Notes: generated from the sequence alone by a model not told the origin. Shown: positions 46,221-56,924, counted from the first letter of the stretch. The stretch is DNA of 64,000 nucleotides from Pelomonas sp. CA6 (GCF_022549225.1 NZ_JAKZFD010000015.1:1-64000); one strand, 5' to 3'. Numbers and translations: made by a program.

Positions 46221-47072
46221 TTAACGACCGGCAACCTTGCGGTTGCCCATCAGCACGCCGTGCAGGTCGGCAGCAAAGGCACGCACTTGCGACATCACGG
46301 CCTTGTTGCGGTTGACCAGCCAGTTGTAGCCCAGCACGGCGGGAACGGCGACGGCCAGACCGATGGCGGTCATGATCAGCGCGGCGCCCACGGGGCCGGC
46401 CACCTTGTCGATCGAAGCCTGGCCAGCCACGCCGATCTGGGTCAGGGCTTGCAGAATGCCCCACACGGTACCGAACAGGCCGATGAAGGGAGAGGTCGAA
46501 CCCACGGTCGCCAGGAAGCCCAGGCCGCCTTGCAGACGCGAGTTCACTTCGCCGACGGCGCGGTCGATGTTCATCGTCACCCAGGTGTTGTGGTCGATGT
46601 TTTCGGTCAGCGCGCCTTCATGGTGCTCCGAAGCGTCCACGCCGGTCTGGGCGATGTAGCGGAAAGCGCCGGTTTCGCTCAGGCTCTTCAGGCCTTCTTG
46701 CAGGCTGGCCTTCTTGAAGAAGGAGGCGCGCACTTCCTTGGCTTCCTTGTTCAGCTTGGCGGTATCCCACAGGCGGATGAACAGGATGTACCAGGAGCCC
46801 ATGGACATGATGGCCAGGATCACCAGAACGGCCTGGTCCACGGTGTTGCCGTGGGCAATGATGTTGCCCAGGCTGTAGGGGTTGTCTTTCTTCTCGGTGG
46901 CAGCGGCAGCGGCGGGAGCGGCAGCCTCGGCAACGGGAGCAGCAGTCTGTTCGGCGGGAGCGGCAGAGGCGGCGGACGCCTGCTGGTCTTGAGCATGGGC
47001 CACCAGGGGCGACACGGCCAGGGTCGCGGCACAAGCCACAGCCGCAATCAAGGCAGAGATACGAGAGATCAT
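46221..47072 (-). CDS. exbB: TonB-system proton channel ExbB
   Basis: A 283-residue ExbB with an unusual N-terminus: a signal-peptide-like segment (MISRISALIAAVACAATLAV, SPLVAHAQ) and an Ala/Pro/Glu-rich linker (residues 25-65), then three membrane segments. The channel signature GFLATVGSTSPFIGLFGTVWGI and GAALIMTAIGLAVAVPAVLGYN are intact. Linker-bearing ExbB proteins occur in several proteobacteria. AGGAG is 8 bases before the ATG. It is downstream of tonB in the same operon. Confidence 0.94.
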   Translation of the reverse strand: MISRISALIAAVACAATLAVSPLVAHAQDQQASAASAAPAEQTAAPVAEAAAPAAAAATEKKDNPYSLGNIIAHGNTVDQAVLVILAIMSMGSWYILFIRLWDTAKLNKEAKEVRASFFKKASLQEGLKSLSETGAFRYIAQTGVDASEHHEGALTENIDHNTWVTMNIDRAVGEVNSRLQGGLGFLATVGSTSPFIGLFGTVWGILQALTQIGVAGQASIDKVAGPVGAALIMTAIGLAVAVPAVLGYNWLVNRNKAVMSQVRAFAADLHGVLMGNRKVAGR

Positions 47073-47195
47073 GGAGTTAGCTCCTACGCAAAAAGATCTG
47101 GCGATCTGGAATACGGGGTTAGGGCTGGAGCGCCTGACGGTGTCCCGGGACAGGCACCCCATGCGGGGAAGCGGGGCTCATGCGGCCCCGCCGGC

Positions 47196-47840
47196 TTAAT
47201 CGATGTTGAAGACGAATTCCTGTTCGAACACGTGATCGCCCGGACATTCGTAGGTGTCCGTCAGCGCGCTGACCACGGCAGCGCGCAGAGCACGCTCGGC
47301 CTTGCGGTCGTTGGCGCCACGGATCACGGCCAGCTCCACGCTGGTGACACGGCCCGCCTTCACGGTGGCGGTCGCCTTGTACTCGGCACGGCCGGCCCAG
47401 TTCACCGCGGGAATGTCAGGCTTGCCCATCTTGGTGCAGACCATGGCGGCGGTGATCTTCGCGGGACGCGGTGCGGGAGCGGCGACCGGCGCGGGGGTCG
47501 GGTTGGTCGGCGCCACCGTGTTGGTCGGCGGCGGCGTCGTGCTCTGCACGGCCACCGCGGCCATGGGCGGCGGCGGCGCCGTCACGGTCACCTCGGGCGG
47601 CGGCACGAAAGGCGGCGGCGGGGCCTTCAGATCGGGCGGGGGCGGCACCACCTTCTCGGGCGGGGGCGGCGGCTTGACCTTCTCCTCGACCACCTTCACG
47701 TCGATCGGACCCTTGACGGCCTCGACCACCTTGGTGGCCAGGCCGCTGGCCAGCGCCCAGACGATCAGCACGTGAATCAAGATCACGATGCCGAATCCGG
47801 TCAGACGCGAACCGGCCTTCTGGTCTTGCGCAAAGTTCAT
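47196..47840 (-). CDS. tonB: Energy transducer TonB
   Basis: A 214-residue TonB. The N-terminal anchor is RLTGFGIVILIHVLIVWALA (with the conserved His of the S-H type). A Pro/Lys/Val-rich periplasmic spacer follows (about 50-125; runs such as KPPPPPEKVVPPPPDLKAPP). The C-terminal domain (PDIPAVNWAGRAEYKATATV, then AVVSALTDTYECPGDHVFEQEFVF) contacts TonB boxes of outer-membrane receptors. The end is less canonical than in E. coli TonB. It is the first gene of tonB-exbB-exbD-exbD-TPR, with a possible promoter 330 bases upstream. Confidence 0.92.
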   Translation of the reverse strand: MNFAQDQKAGSRLTGFGIVILIHVLIVWALASGLATKVVEAVKGPIDVKVVEEKVKPPPPPEKVVPPPPDLKAPPPPFVPPPEVTVTAPPPPMAAVAVQSTTPPPTNTVAPTNPTPAPVAAPAPRPAKITAAMVCTKMGKPDIPAVNWAGRAEYKATATVKAGRVTSVELAVIRGANDRKAERALRAAVVSALTDTYECPGDHVFEQEFVFNID

Positions 47841-48482
47841 GCGCGCTCCTTCATCAAACTGCGAAACACTTTCATCGAGACACTGGAGGGGAAAGTTCGC
47901 TCGACACAGCGGCTACGCTGCTCACGGCCGTCACCCCGAGTTAGAAGCGACTCTTGCCGGCGTTGCGGGAGGACGGAACCCCATCTAGGCAGCCAACGGG
48001 CTGCTGGATGAGGCGACCCCATGCAGGATGGACAGAAAGACTCAACACTCTGGGCACGGTACGGACCCGATCAAAGCAACAAAAATGCCCGCTGGCTTTT
48101 GACCACGGGCCTCTCAAGCAAAGTGACGCGTAGAACGGCTACACCTTTCACCTAGCTTGCGCAGCCCAAATCATAAACGAGCGTCAGCTGGGCTCAAGCA
48201 TGGGGCTTACCCCAGGCTTTAACGAAGCTTACGCAGCTCGCCAATCCGGACAACCAACGCATCTCTGCACCGGTATTTGGTATTTTAGTGGTATGCGAAC
48301 ACACGACCACCCGGGCACCATATAGGGATTTCCCGCGACCGACAGTCTATACGCACAGCCGTAGGGGGTTGGCGTCTCGGCGCCCCACTTCGCCAGCACG
48401 CAAGAACAGGCGACGCTCGCGCCGCTGCGCGCACACAGCCACGGGTACCGGCCAACGGCAACCGTTTGCGCTTCAGGGTCTT
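47841..48482. other. 642-base non-coding region before tonB
   Basis: The longest gap in the window. It carries a minus-strand promoter (48170-48197), a tonB leader of roughly 320 nt, three GGTAT repeats at 48272-48295 and locally lower GC. I see no credible ORF, tRNA or clear Fur box. A weak hairpin near 48365-48390 may end the ABC-transporter operon. Confidence 0.5.
48170..48197 (-). promoter_or_regulatory. Candidate tonB operon promoter
   Basis: On the minus strand TTGAGC, a 16-base spacer and TATGAT (5 of 6 matches). It would give a leader of about 320 nt, unusually long for tonB. Confidence 0.5.
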
Positions 48483-50375
48483 TCAGGCGGTCATGCGCGG
48501 CACCGCGGCCAGCAGGCGCCGCGTGTAGGGCTGCGACGCGGCCGAAAGCACCTCGCCCGCCGGACCGGACTCGACGATACGGCCGCGCTCCATCACCGCC
48601 ACCTCGTCGGCGATGTACTCCACAACGCCGATGTTGTGCGTGATGAAGAGGTAGGCCAGCCCATGGCTGCGTTGCAGTGCCTTCAGCAGGTTCAGGATCT
48701 GCGCCTGCACGGACACGTCCAGCGCCGAGGTCGGTTCGTCGCAGACGATCAGGCGTGGCTGCACCGCCAGCGCGCGCGCGATCGCGATGCGCTGGCGCTG
48801 GCCACCAGAGAACTCGTGCGGGAAACGCTGCAACGCGTCGCGGCGCAGGCCGACCTGGTCCACCAGCTCCTGCAACAGGCGCAGGCGGGCCGGCCCGTCC
48901 AGCTCGGGGCGCAGTGCCAGCAGCCCTTCCTCCAGCAGATCCTGCACGCGCAGGCGCGGATTCAGCGAGGCGAACGGGTCCTGAAACACGATTTGAACCT
49001 GCCGGCGAGCCGCCTTCAGTGCCGCGCCCTCAAGCTGGAACAGGTCCACCGGCGCATCGCCGGCGTGCAGCAGCGCCTGCCCCGAAACCTCGGCCCGCCC
49101 GCGCAGCAGCTGCACGATGGCCTTGCCCGAGGTGGTCTTGCCGCAGCCCGATTCGCCGACCAGGGCCAGCGTACGGCCCGGCTCGATCGCATACGACACT
49201 CCGTCGACCGCCTCGAAGACGCGCGCGGGCTGCCCCATCAGCGTGCGCGACAGCACATAGCGCACGCGCAGATCGCGCACCTCCAGCAGCGGGCGGGCGG
49301 CCGCGTCCTGCGCCACGCTGGCTGGCGCAAAATCGGCCGCCTCAGCCCGGGCGGCGGTCTCCGGCTTTTGCAGTGGCTCGCTGTAGGGCTCGCTGTAGGG
49401 CTCGCTGTAGGCCAGGCAGCGAACCTGCCGCCCGGACTCGCCCCCCAAGGCCGTCAGCGCAGGCCGGCGGCTGGCGCAATGCCGCATCGCCTGGTCGCAG
49501 CGCGGCGCGAAGCGGCAGCCGGGGAAACGCTGCCACAGCGGCGGCACGGTGCCGGCAATCGCCGCAAGCCGCTCGCCGCGGCGCTGCGCATCGGGCAGCG
49601 CCTGCAGCAGCAGCCGCGCATAGGGATGGCGCGGCGCGGCGAAGAACTGCGCCGCCGAGGCTTGCTCGACGATCTGCCCGGCATACATCAGCGCCACCTG
49701 GTGCGCCATGCCCGCGACCACCGCCAGATCATGCGTGATCAGCAGCAGCCCCAGCCCGCGCTCGCGCTGCAGCTCTTTCAGCAGGGCCAGGATCTGCGCC
49801 TGTATCGTCACGTCCAGCGCCGTCGTCGGCTCGTCGGCGATCAGGAAGTCCGGCTCGGCCGCCAGCATCATCGCGATCATCACGCGCTGCTTCTGGCCGC
49901 CGGACAGCCGGAAGGGATGGTCCCGCAAACGTCGCTCCGGCTCCGGCAGGCCCACGCGGTGCAGCCACTCCAGCGCCTTGGCGCGCGCGGCCTCGCCACG
50001 CAGCTCGGTATGCGCCTGGATCGCCTCGACCAGTTGGTCGCCCACGCGCATCACCGGATTCAGGCTGGTGCCCGGCTCCTGAAAAATCATCGCAATGCGA
50101 CCGCCGCGGACCTGACGCATGCGCGCCTCGCTGAGGTCGAACAAATCCTCGCCGTCCAGCATCAGGCGGCCGCCGGCGATGCGGCCGTTGTCGGGCAGCA
50201 GTCGCATCAGCGCCAACGCGGTCATGCTCTTGCCGCAGCCGGACTCGCCCACCAGCGCAAAAGTCTGTCCACGCGACAGTGTGAGGCTGATGCCGTCGAT
50301 CGCGCGGACCAGCCCCGCGTCGGCGTCCAGTTCGACCCGCAGGTCTTCGATGCTCAGCATGCCCTGCTCTTCCAT
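48483..50375 (-). CDS. ABC transporter ATP-binding protein, two fused ATPase domains
   Basis: A 630-residue fusion of two oligopeptide-type ATPases (DppD- and DppF-like). Domain 1 (about 6-330): Walker A GESGCGKS, signature LSGGQKQR, Walker B FLIADEPT, and the C-terminal Cys motif FPGCRFAPRCDQAMRHC. Domain 2 (about 365-630): GESGCGKT, FSGGQRQR, LIVCDEPT. The linker carries a YSEP tandem repeat (YSEPYSEPYSEP). The fused layout recalls YejF. The start overlaps the permease stop (TGATG). It powers the peptide importer encoded upstream. Confidence 0.93.
   Translation of the reverse strand: MEEQGMLSIEDLRVELDADAGLVRAIDGISLTLSRGQTFALVGESGCGKSMTALALMRLLPDNGRIAGGRLMLDGEDLFDLSEARMRQVRGGRIAMIFQEPGTSLNPVMRVGDQLVEAIQAHTELRGEAARAKALEWLHRVGLPEPERRLRDHPFRLSGGQKQRVMIAMMLAAEPDFLIADEPTTALDVTIQAQILALLKELQRERGLGLLLITHDLAVVAGMAHQVALMYAGQIVEQASAAQFFAAPRHPYARLLLQALPDAQRRGERLAAIAGTVPPLWQRFPGCRFAPRCDQAMRHCASRRPALTALGGESGRQVRCLAYSEPYSEPYSEPLQKPETAARAEAADFAPASVAQDAAARPLLEVRDLRVRYVLSRTLMGQPARVFEAVDGVSYAIEPGRTLALVGESGCGKTTSGKAIVQLLRGRAEVSGQALLHAGDAPVDLFQLEGAALKAARRQVQIVFQDPFASLNPRLRVQDLLEEGLLALRPELDGPARLRLLQELVDQVGLRRDALQRFPHEFSGGQRQRIAIARALAVQPRLIVCDEPTSALDVSVQAQILNLLKALQRSHGLAYLFITHNIGVVEYIADEVAVMERGRIVESGPAGEVLSAASQPYTRRLLAAVPRMTA
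49375..49410. repeat. Three exact 12-bp tandem repeats in the ATPase linker
   Basis: GGCTCGCTGTAG occurs three times without a gap, encoding (minus strand) the repeat Tyr-Ser-Glu-Pro. Being in-frame and exact, it looks like a recent slippage expansion in a flexible inter-domain linker. Confidence 0.9.
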
Positions 50376-51850
50376 CAGCCGGTGCCTTCCTCGGCGGCGC
50401 GGCGCTGCGCCAGCCATCGCGGACGCAGCTTGCGCGAGCGCGGATCGAAGGCGTCGCGCACCCCGTCGGCGAACAGGTTGGCCGCCAGCACCAGGCTCAC
50501 CATGGCCCCGAAGGCGGCGGCGAAGCTCCACCAGACGATGGGCTCGCGCGACATCTCCGAGCGCGCCAGGTTGATCATGCCGCCGAAGCTGTTCATGTCG
50601 GGATCCACCCCCACGCCCACGTAGGTCAGCACCGCCTCGTAGAGGATGAGTTCGGAGAAGCTCAGCACCACGCTGATCAGCAGCAGGTGCAGCACATTGG
50701 GACCAATGTGGCGCAGCATGATGCGGCCATGCGAAACGCCGAAGGCGGTGGCCGCCTGCACGAAGTCCAGCTCGCTGAGCTTCAAGGTTTCGGCGCGTAT
50801 CAGCCGGCACAGCTGGGCCCAGCCGGTCAGGCCCAGGATCGCGCAGAGCAGGAAGATCTTCAGGTCGGCCCGCTCCGCGCTGGTCTCGAACAACTCGCTG
50901 TGCTGGTCCAGGAAGACCTGCAGCATCAGCACGCAGGCGGCGATCAGCAGCACATTGGGCACCGAGGACAGCACGGTGTAGACATACTGGATCAGCTCGT
51001 CCACCCAGCCCTTGAAGTAGCCCGCCAAGATGCCCAGCACCAGCGCGAACGGCAAGGTGGCCAACGTCGACAGCGCGCCGATCACGAAGGCCGTGCGCAC
51101 GCTCTTGAGCGCCTGGTAGAGCACGTCGTTGCCGGTGCGGTCGGTGCCGAACACATGGTAGTGGCCCATCAGCGCGACCACCGGGCCGGCCAGCAGCAGC
51201 AGAACGCAGACCGTCAGCCAGGCCGCGCGCCACGGCAGCTCGGTGTGGTCGCCCAGCAGCTGGAAAATCGCCTGGCGCCAGCCCGCCGCGTGCCAGGGCC
51301 GTGGCGCCAGCGCCGCGACGAACAGCAGCAGCGCCAGGCCACAGCCCGCCAGCGCGCCGGCCAGCCCCGCCAACGCACGCCGTGCGAGGTCGGCGGCCCA
51401 GGCCTGGCGCAGCTGCGACTCGGTCCCATCCAGATGCGCGCCGCCATGGGCCAGCCGCGGGTGCTCGCGCACGATCCGTCCATCATCCAGCGACACCGCC
51501 TCCTTGCTGAAGCCGCGGTAGGCCAGCGGCGCGGAATAGCTGGATTCACGCATGCCGATCTGGCGCGCCAGCGCCAGGTCCAGCAACGATTCGGTCCGCG
51601 TGCTGTAGAACAGGGTCTGGCCCGCGCCGCCGTCCAGCGCGCGGCGCAGGTGCAGGCTGTCCAGCGCGGCCACGGCCAGAAAGGCCAGCAGCACGATGCC
51701 GGCGCTCATCGCGGCCGGATCGCGCAGCACCCGGCGCCAGTTGGCGCGCAGATGCGGCACCCGCCACAGGCGCAGTCCATAGCCCAGCAGCGCGGCGAAC
51801 AGCAGCCACAGCGCCACATCGGTCCAGAGCACGACGATCTTGAAGCCCAT
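50375..51850 (-). CDS. ABC transporter permease (DppC-like, extended)
   Basis: A 491-residue permease. The C-terminal 300 residues carry the binding-protein-dependent transport domain, with GTDRTGNDVLYQALKSVRTA and the EAA-type loop FVQAATAFGVSHGRIMLRHIGP. The first 200 residues are unusual: an extra membrane segment, then a soluble insertion (LFYSTRTESLLDLALARQ to LRQAWAADLARRAL) and another hydrophobic pair. DppC proteins have about 300 residues, so this is a long variant. It is between the DppB-like permease and the fused ATPase. Confidence 0.88.
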   Translation of the reverse strand: MGFKIVVLWTDVALWLLFAALLGYGLRLWRVPHLRANWRRVLRDPAAMSAGIVLLAFLAVAALDSLHLRRALDGGAGQTLFYSTRTESLLDLALARQIGMRESSYSAPLAYRGFSKEAVSLDDGRIVREHPRLAHGGAHLDGTESQLRQAWAADLARRALAGLAGALAGCGLALLLFVAALAPRPWHAAGWRQAIFQLLGDHTELPWRAAWLTVCVLLLLAGPVVALMGHYHVFGTDRTGNDVLYQALKSVRTAFVIGALSTLATLPFALVLGILAGYFKGWVDELIQYVYTVLSSVPNVLLIAACVLMLQVFLDQHSELFETSAERADLKIFLLCAILGLTGWAQLCRLIRAETLKLSELDFVQAATAFGVSHGRIMLRHIGPNVLHLLLISVVLSFSELILYEAVLTYVGVGVDPDMNSFGGMINLARSEMSREPIVWWSFAAAFGAMVSLVLAANLFADGVRDAFDPRSRKLRPRWLAQRRAAEEGTG

Positions 51851-51865
51851 GTCCCTCTCCGCCGT

Positions 51866-52849
51866 TCAGGTCAGCCTGACGCGCGGATCCACCCAGGTGT
51901 AGACCAGGTCGATCAGCGCGTTGCTCGCGATGGTCAGCAGCGCACCGAGGAAGACCATGGTGCGCACGATGGCGAAGTCCTGCCCGGTGATCGCCTCGAT
52001 GACGAAGGCGCCCAGACCGGGAATGCCAAAGAAGCTCTCGAACACCAGACTGCCCAGGAAGACATAGGGCAGATAGGCGCCTGCGCTGGTGATGATGGGG
52101 ATCAGCGCGTTGCGCAACACATGGCGCACCAGCACCGCGGGCTCCGACAAGCCCTTGGCCCGCGCGGTGCGCACGTAGTCCTTGCCCACCTCCTCCAGCA
52201 GCATCGCGCGGTAGAGCCGCGCCTCGCCGCCCAGCCGTGACAGCAGCGACAACAGCACCGGCAGCGCCAGGAACTTGAAGGCGTCCAGCCCCGGCTCATA
52301 GCCGTTGATCGGCACCAGGCGCAGCACGCGCGAGAACAAGTACTGGCCGACGATGATGTAGAACAGGCTGGAGATGGACAGCATCAGCACGCAGGCGACC
52401 ACGCCCCAGAAGTCGATGCGCGAATGGCGAAAGAACACCAGCAGCAGCGAGAAGCCCACGCTGACGATCAGCTGCAGCACGAAGATGGGAATGGCCAGCT
52501 GCAGGCTCACCCCCATGCGTTGCTTCACCTCGTGGCCAATGTCCACGGCCTGGCGCGCATCGGAGCGACCGAAGTTCAGCAGCATCAGCGAGACCGAACG
52601 CTCCCACAGAATCGTGTGCGTGAGCCGCTCAGCGCCGCGGGCCTGCGCGTCCCAGACCAGCGGCTTGTCATAGCCGCGCTCGGCCTTCCACTTGTCGATC
52701 TGCTCCTGGGTCACGCGCTTGCCGCCGATGTTCAGGCGTGCCATGTCGTCGGGCGTGTTGACCGTGAAAAAGAGAAAGAAGGTCAGCAGGTTCACGCCGA
52801 CCAGGATCAGCAGGCCGTAGCCGGCCCGGCGCATCAGGTACTTGAACAT
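51866..52849 (-). CDS. ABC transporter permease (DppB-like)
   Basis: A 327-residue permease with about six membrane segments. The opening MFKYLMRRAGYGLLILVGVN and the EAA loop DYVRTARAKGLSEPAVLVRH identify the DppB/OppB family. FESFFGIPGLGAFVIEAI follows, as usual. A segment RLNIGGKRVTQEQIDKWKAE after helix 1 is the typical periplasmic loop. There is no clear ribosome-binding site at the ATG, so it may depend on coupling to the preceding gene (26 bases away). Confidence 0.9.
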   Translation of the reverse strand: MFKYLMRRAGYGLLILVGVNLLTFFLFFTVNTPDDMARLNIGGKRVTQEQIDKWKAERGYDKPLVWDAQARGAERLTHTILWERSVSLMLLNFGRSDARQAVDIGHEVKQRMGVSLQLAIPIFVLQLIVSVGFSLLLVFFRHSRIDFWGVVACVLMLSISSLFYIIVGQYLFSRVLRLVPINGYEPGLDAFKFLALPVLLSLLSRLGGEARLYRAMLLEEVGKDYVRTARAKGLSEPAVLVRHVLRNALIPIITSAGAYLPYVFLGSLVFESFFGIPGLGAFVIEAITGQDFAIVRTMVFLGALLTIASNALIDLVYTWVDPRVRLT

Positions 52850-52875
52850 AGGAGGGGCTGAGCCATGCGCCAGGG

Positions 52876-55140
52876 TCAGGTGTTGCCGGCCACCGTCGTG
52901 CGCGCGGTGGCGCGCTCGCGCGCCTGGAAGCTGCGCCGGGTGGTCCAGACGATGGTCAGCCCGCCCAGCAGCAACAGCCCGAGCGGCCACCAGACCGGCG
53001 CGTTCCACTGCGCCTGGCGCACCGCGCGCTCGGCCGCATCGATGCGGTAGTAGCGCCCCACGTCGCGCACGACGATGCTGGGCTTGCCGTTGTGCACCCA
53101 GGACTGGAAGGCCAGCCCCACCCAGGGCCAATAGCCCCAGGCCCAGGGCGCGTCCTCGCGCACGATGGCCAGCATGCGGTCCATCACCCGCTGCTTTTCA
53201 GGGCCGTCGTCCAGGCTCTGCAAGCGCTTGAACAGCCGGTCGTATTCCGGGTTCTCGTAGTTGGAGGTGTTCTCCCCCGCCTGCTTGGACTTGCTGTTGG
53301 GGCCGTAGAGCAGGAAGAGGAAGTTCTCCGCGTCCGGGTAGTCGGCGAACCAGCCCCACCAGTAGATCTGGTGCTTGCCCTTGAGAACTTTCTCCTGGAA
53401 CTGGTTGAAGTCGGTCGCGCGCACGTCCAGCTGGATGCCCAGCTTGGCGAACTGCTTGACCATCCAGTCGTTCTCCGCCTTCATCTCGGGCGTGACGACG
53501 CGCTGGAAGTCGTAGCTCAGCACCAGTGGCTTGCCGGTCCTGGCGTCGCGCCCCTGCGGATAGCCGGCCTCGGCAAGCAGCTGCCGCGCCTCCTCGATAG
53601 AGCGGCGCCGCAGCTGCCCGTCGACCACCCGGTGCGTGACCGGGTTGTGCCAGCCCGGCTGTCCCTCGCGCGAGCCGAACACACCCGGCGGCACCGGCCC
53701 GTGCGCGGCGTTGCCTCCCTTGTTGCGGAAGATCTGGCCATAGCCCTCCTCCCAGTCCACCGCGATGGAAATGGCCTGGCGCAGCTTGCGGTGGCGCAAG
53801 TCTTCTTCGGGGCTTCGGCCATGGCCCACCACCGGGTCCAGCATGTTGAAGCCCAGGTACCAGTTGCTCGGGTCCGTGTCCTGCGGGAACTGGTAGCCAC
53901 GCGCCTTGAACTGCGCGGCCACCTCGTCCGAATCATCGCGGTCGGCCAGGAACTCCACCCCCCAGTCGGCGCGCTCGATCTCCGGCAGGTCCAGATAGCC
54001 CTGCTTGAACATCTCCTTGCGCGGCACCCGCTCCTTGATGAGGTTGGCGACGATCTTGTCCACGAAAGGCATGGGCTTGCCGCAGTCGGCCAGCAGCCCG
54101 GCGGCACGGTCGCCCTGCGCGCCCTCGCAGGGATAGGGGTCGCCGCGGTAGTTCGGGTTGCGCGACATCACATGGCGCCGGTCCTGTTCGTACTCGGTCA
54201 TCATGAAGGGCCCGGTGCCCACCGGCCAGCGGTTCCAGGACAGGCCTTGTTCGTTCATGCCCGGCTGGGCGTAAAACAGGTCCACCTCCCAGGGCACGGG
54301 CGCCAGGAAGGTGGTCGCCATCCAGTACTTCCACTGCGGATACTTGCCCTTCAGCGTGATGCGCAGGGTGTGCCGGTCCAGCGCTTGCGCGCCTTCCAGG
54401 GGCCAGCGCCGGAAGTCCAGGAAAGGCTTGTCGGGGGCGGATTCGGGCAGGCCCTGCAGCAGCTTGGCGTTTTCCCGCTGGATCCGCTCGCCGTACTCGC
54501 GCAGCCCCAGCACATGCTCGGCGAACAGCCCGAAGATGGGCGCCTCCACGCGTGGCGTCGCCTGCCGCTTGAGCGCGTAGACGAAGTCCTCGGCCTCCAG
54601 CTCGCGCGTGCCGCGCTGTTCGAACTGCCACGGGCTGCGTTTATCGCCAAGCTCGCGGGCGCTCAGATGGTGATAGAGGTAACGCCCCTGCGCATCCTTC
54701 GCGAAGGCGGGATGCGGCGCGTAGCGCACGCCCTTGCGAATGGGGATGTCGTAGACGCTGCGCGCGATGCGCTCCGGGTCGACCTCGTCCGGGAGACGCT
54801 GCCCCTGCGCGTCCAGGTAATAGGGCCGCACGACCTCGGCCGCAGCGCGCGGCTCCAGTACATAAGGCCTCTTGAGGTAGTGATAGCCGTAGAGCGGCTC
54901 GTAGATCTGGTAGGCGTAGGCCCCTTCGGGCGAGGTGTAGGAGGCGGTCGGATCCAGGTAGCGCGGCGAGCGCTCGTCAAAGGACATGTACAGCGTGTTG
55001 TCCCGGGCCGCGCCGCTGCCGTAGGGGCTGTTCGGCGGCGCGCCGCCCTCGCATGCGGCCAGCAGCAGCAGCAGCAGCGCCACGGCGGCCAGCGCCCGCC
55101 ATGCGGCACGCCCCGCCCTCCCCCACAACCCACCCGGCAT
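52876..55140 (-). CDS. Peptide-type ABC transporter substrate-binding lipoprotein
   Basis: A 754-residue family-5 solute-binding protein. The N-terminus WRALAAVALLLLLLAACEGG has a lipobox (LAAC), so it should be lipid-anchored. Family traits include YAYQIYEPLYGYHYLKRPYV, RWPVGTGPFMMTEYEQDR, and QIYWWGWFADYPDAENFLFL. It is longer than DppA/OppA (about 535). Near the C-terminus a second hydrophobic segment (PVWWPLGLLLLGGLTIVW, about 710-730) precedes a basic tail, suggesting anchoring at both ends. The start ATG gives MPGGLWGRAG. It leads the operon. Confidence 0.88.
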   Translation of the reverse strand: MPGGLWGRAGRAAWRALAAVALLLLLLAACEGGAPPNSPYGSGAARDNTLYMSFDERSPRYLDPTASYTSPEGAYAYQIYEPLYGYHYLKRPYVLEPRAAAEVVRPYYLDAQGQRLPDEVDPERIARSVYDIPIRKGVRYAPHPAFAKDAQGRYLYHHLSARELGDKRSPWQFEQRGTRELEAEDFVYALKRQATPRVEAPIFGLFAEHVLGLREYGERIQRENAKLLQGLPESAPDKPFLDFRRWPLEGAQALDRHTLRITLKGKYPQWKYWMATTFLAPVPWEVDLFYAQPGMNEQGLSWNRWPVGTGPFMMTEYEQDRRHVMSRNPNYRGDPYPCEGAQGDRAAGLLADCGKPMPFVDKIVANLIKERVPRKEMFKQGYLDLPEIERADWGVEFLADRDDSDEVAAQFKARGYQFPQDTDPSNWYLGFNMLDPVVGHGRSPEEDLRHRKLRQAISIAVDWEEGYGQIFRNKGGNAAHGPVPPGVFGSREGQPGWHNPVTHRVVDGQLRRRSIEEARQLLAEAGYPQGRDARTGKPLVLSYDFQRVVTPEMKAENDWMVKQFAKLGIQLDVRATDFNQFQEKVLKGKHQIYWWGWFADYPDAENFLFLLYGPNSKSKQAGENTSNYENPEYDRLFKRLQSLDDGPEKQRVMDRMLAIVREDAPWAWGYWPWVGLAFQSWVHNGKPSIVVRDVGRYYRIDAAERAVRQAQWNAPVWWPLGLLLLGGLTIVWTTRRSFQARERATARTTVAGNT

Positions 55141-55161
55141 GGTGTCCCCAGTGCTCCAAAA

Positions 55162-55197
55162 GCAATGCCGCGTCGCCTGGCGGCGAAGCGGCATTGC
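55162..55197 (-). other. Strong hairpin in the leader of the substrate-binding protein gene
   Basis: A 10-bp stem (GCAATGCCGC / GCGGCATTGC), one mismatch, 5 more pairs and a 4-base loop lie 22-57 bases before the ATG. No T-run follows. It could control translation or mark the end of ldcA transcripts. Confidence 0.55.
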
Positions 55198-55344
55198 ATG
55201 CCCATTTTTGCTGCAATCCCTGCCCGTGGGGCAGGCCCGCACCCACGTGCTGGCGACGATCTTAGTCGGGGCGAAGCGCCCCTGGGGACGGGTCTTGCCC
55301 GAGGGCTGTCGCGAAGACGCGGCACGGCGCCGCGCCGCGTGGGC

Positions 55345-56909
<1,565 letters not shown>

Positions 56910-56924
56910 CTATGCTTGGACGCC

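Noticed and set aside
44952-48011. 1019-codon plus-strand frame across the tonB operon
   Set aside because: Antisense to tonB, exbB, both exbD and part of the TPR gene; low-complexity His/Gly/Arg product with no recognisable domain.
48160-48180. Possible Fur box near the candidate tonB promoter
   Set aside because: Only a short AATCATAAA-like match; too few positions agree with the 19-bp Fur consensus.
48288-50624. 778-codon plus-strand frame starting in the tonB/ABC gap
   Set aside because: Most of it is opposite the fused ATPase; the part in the gap has no protein-like features.
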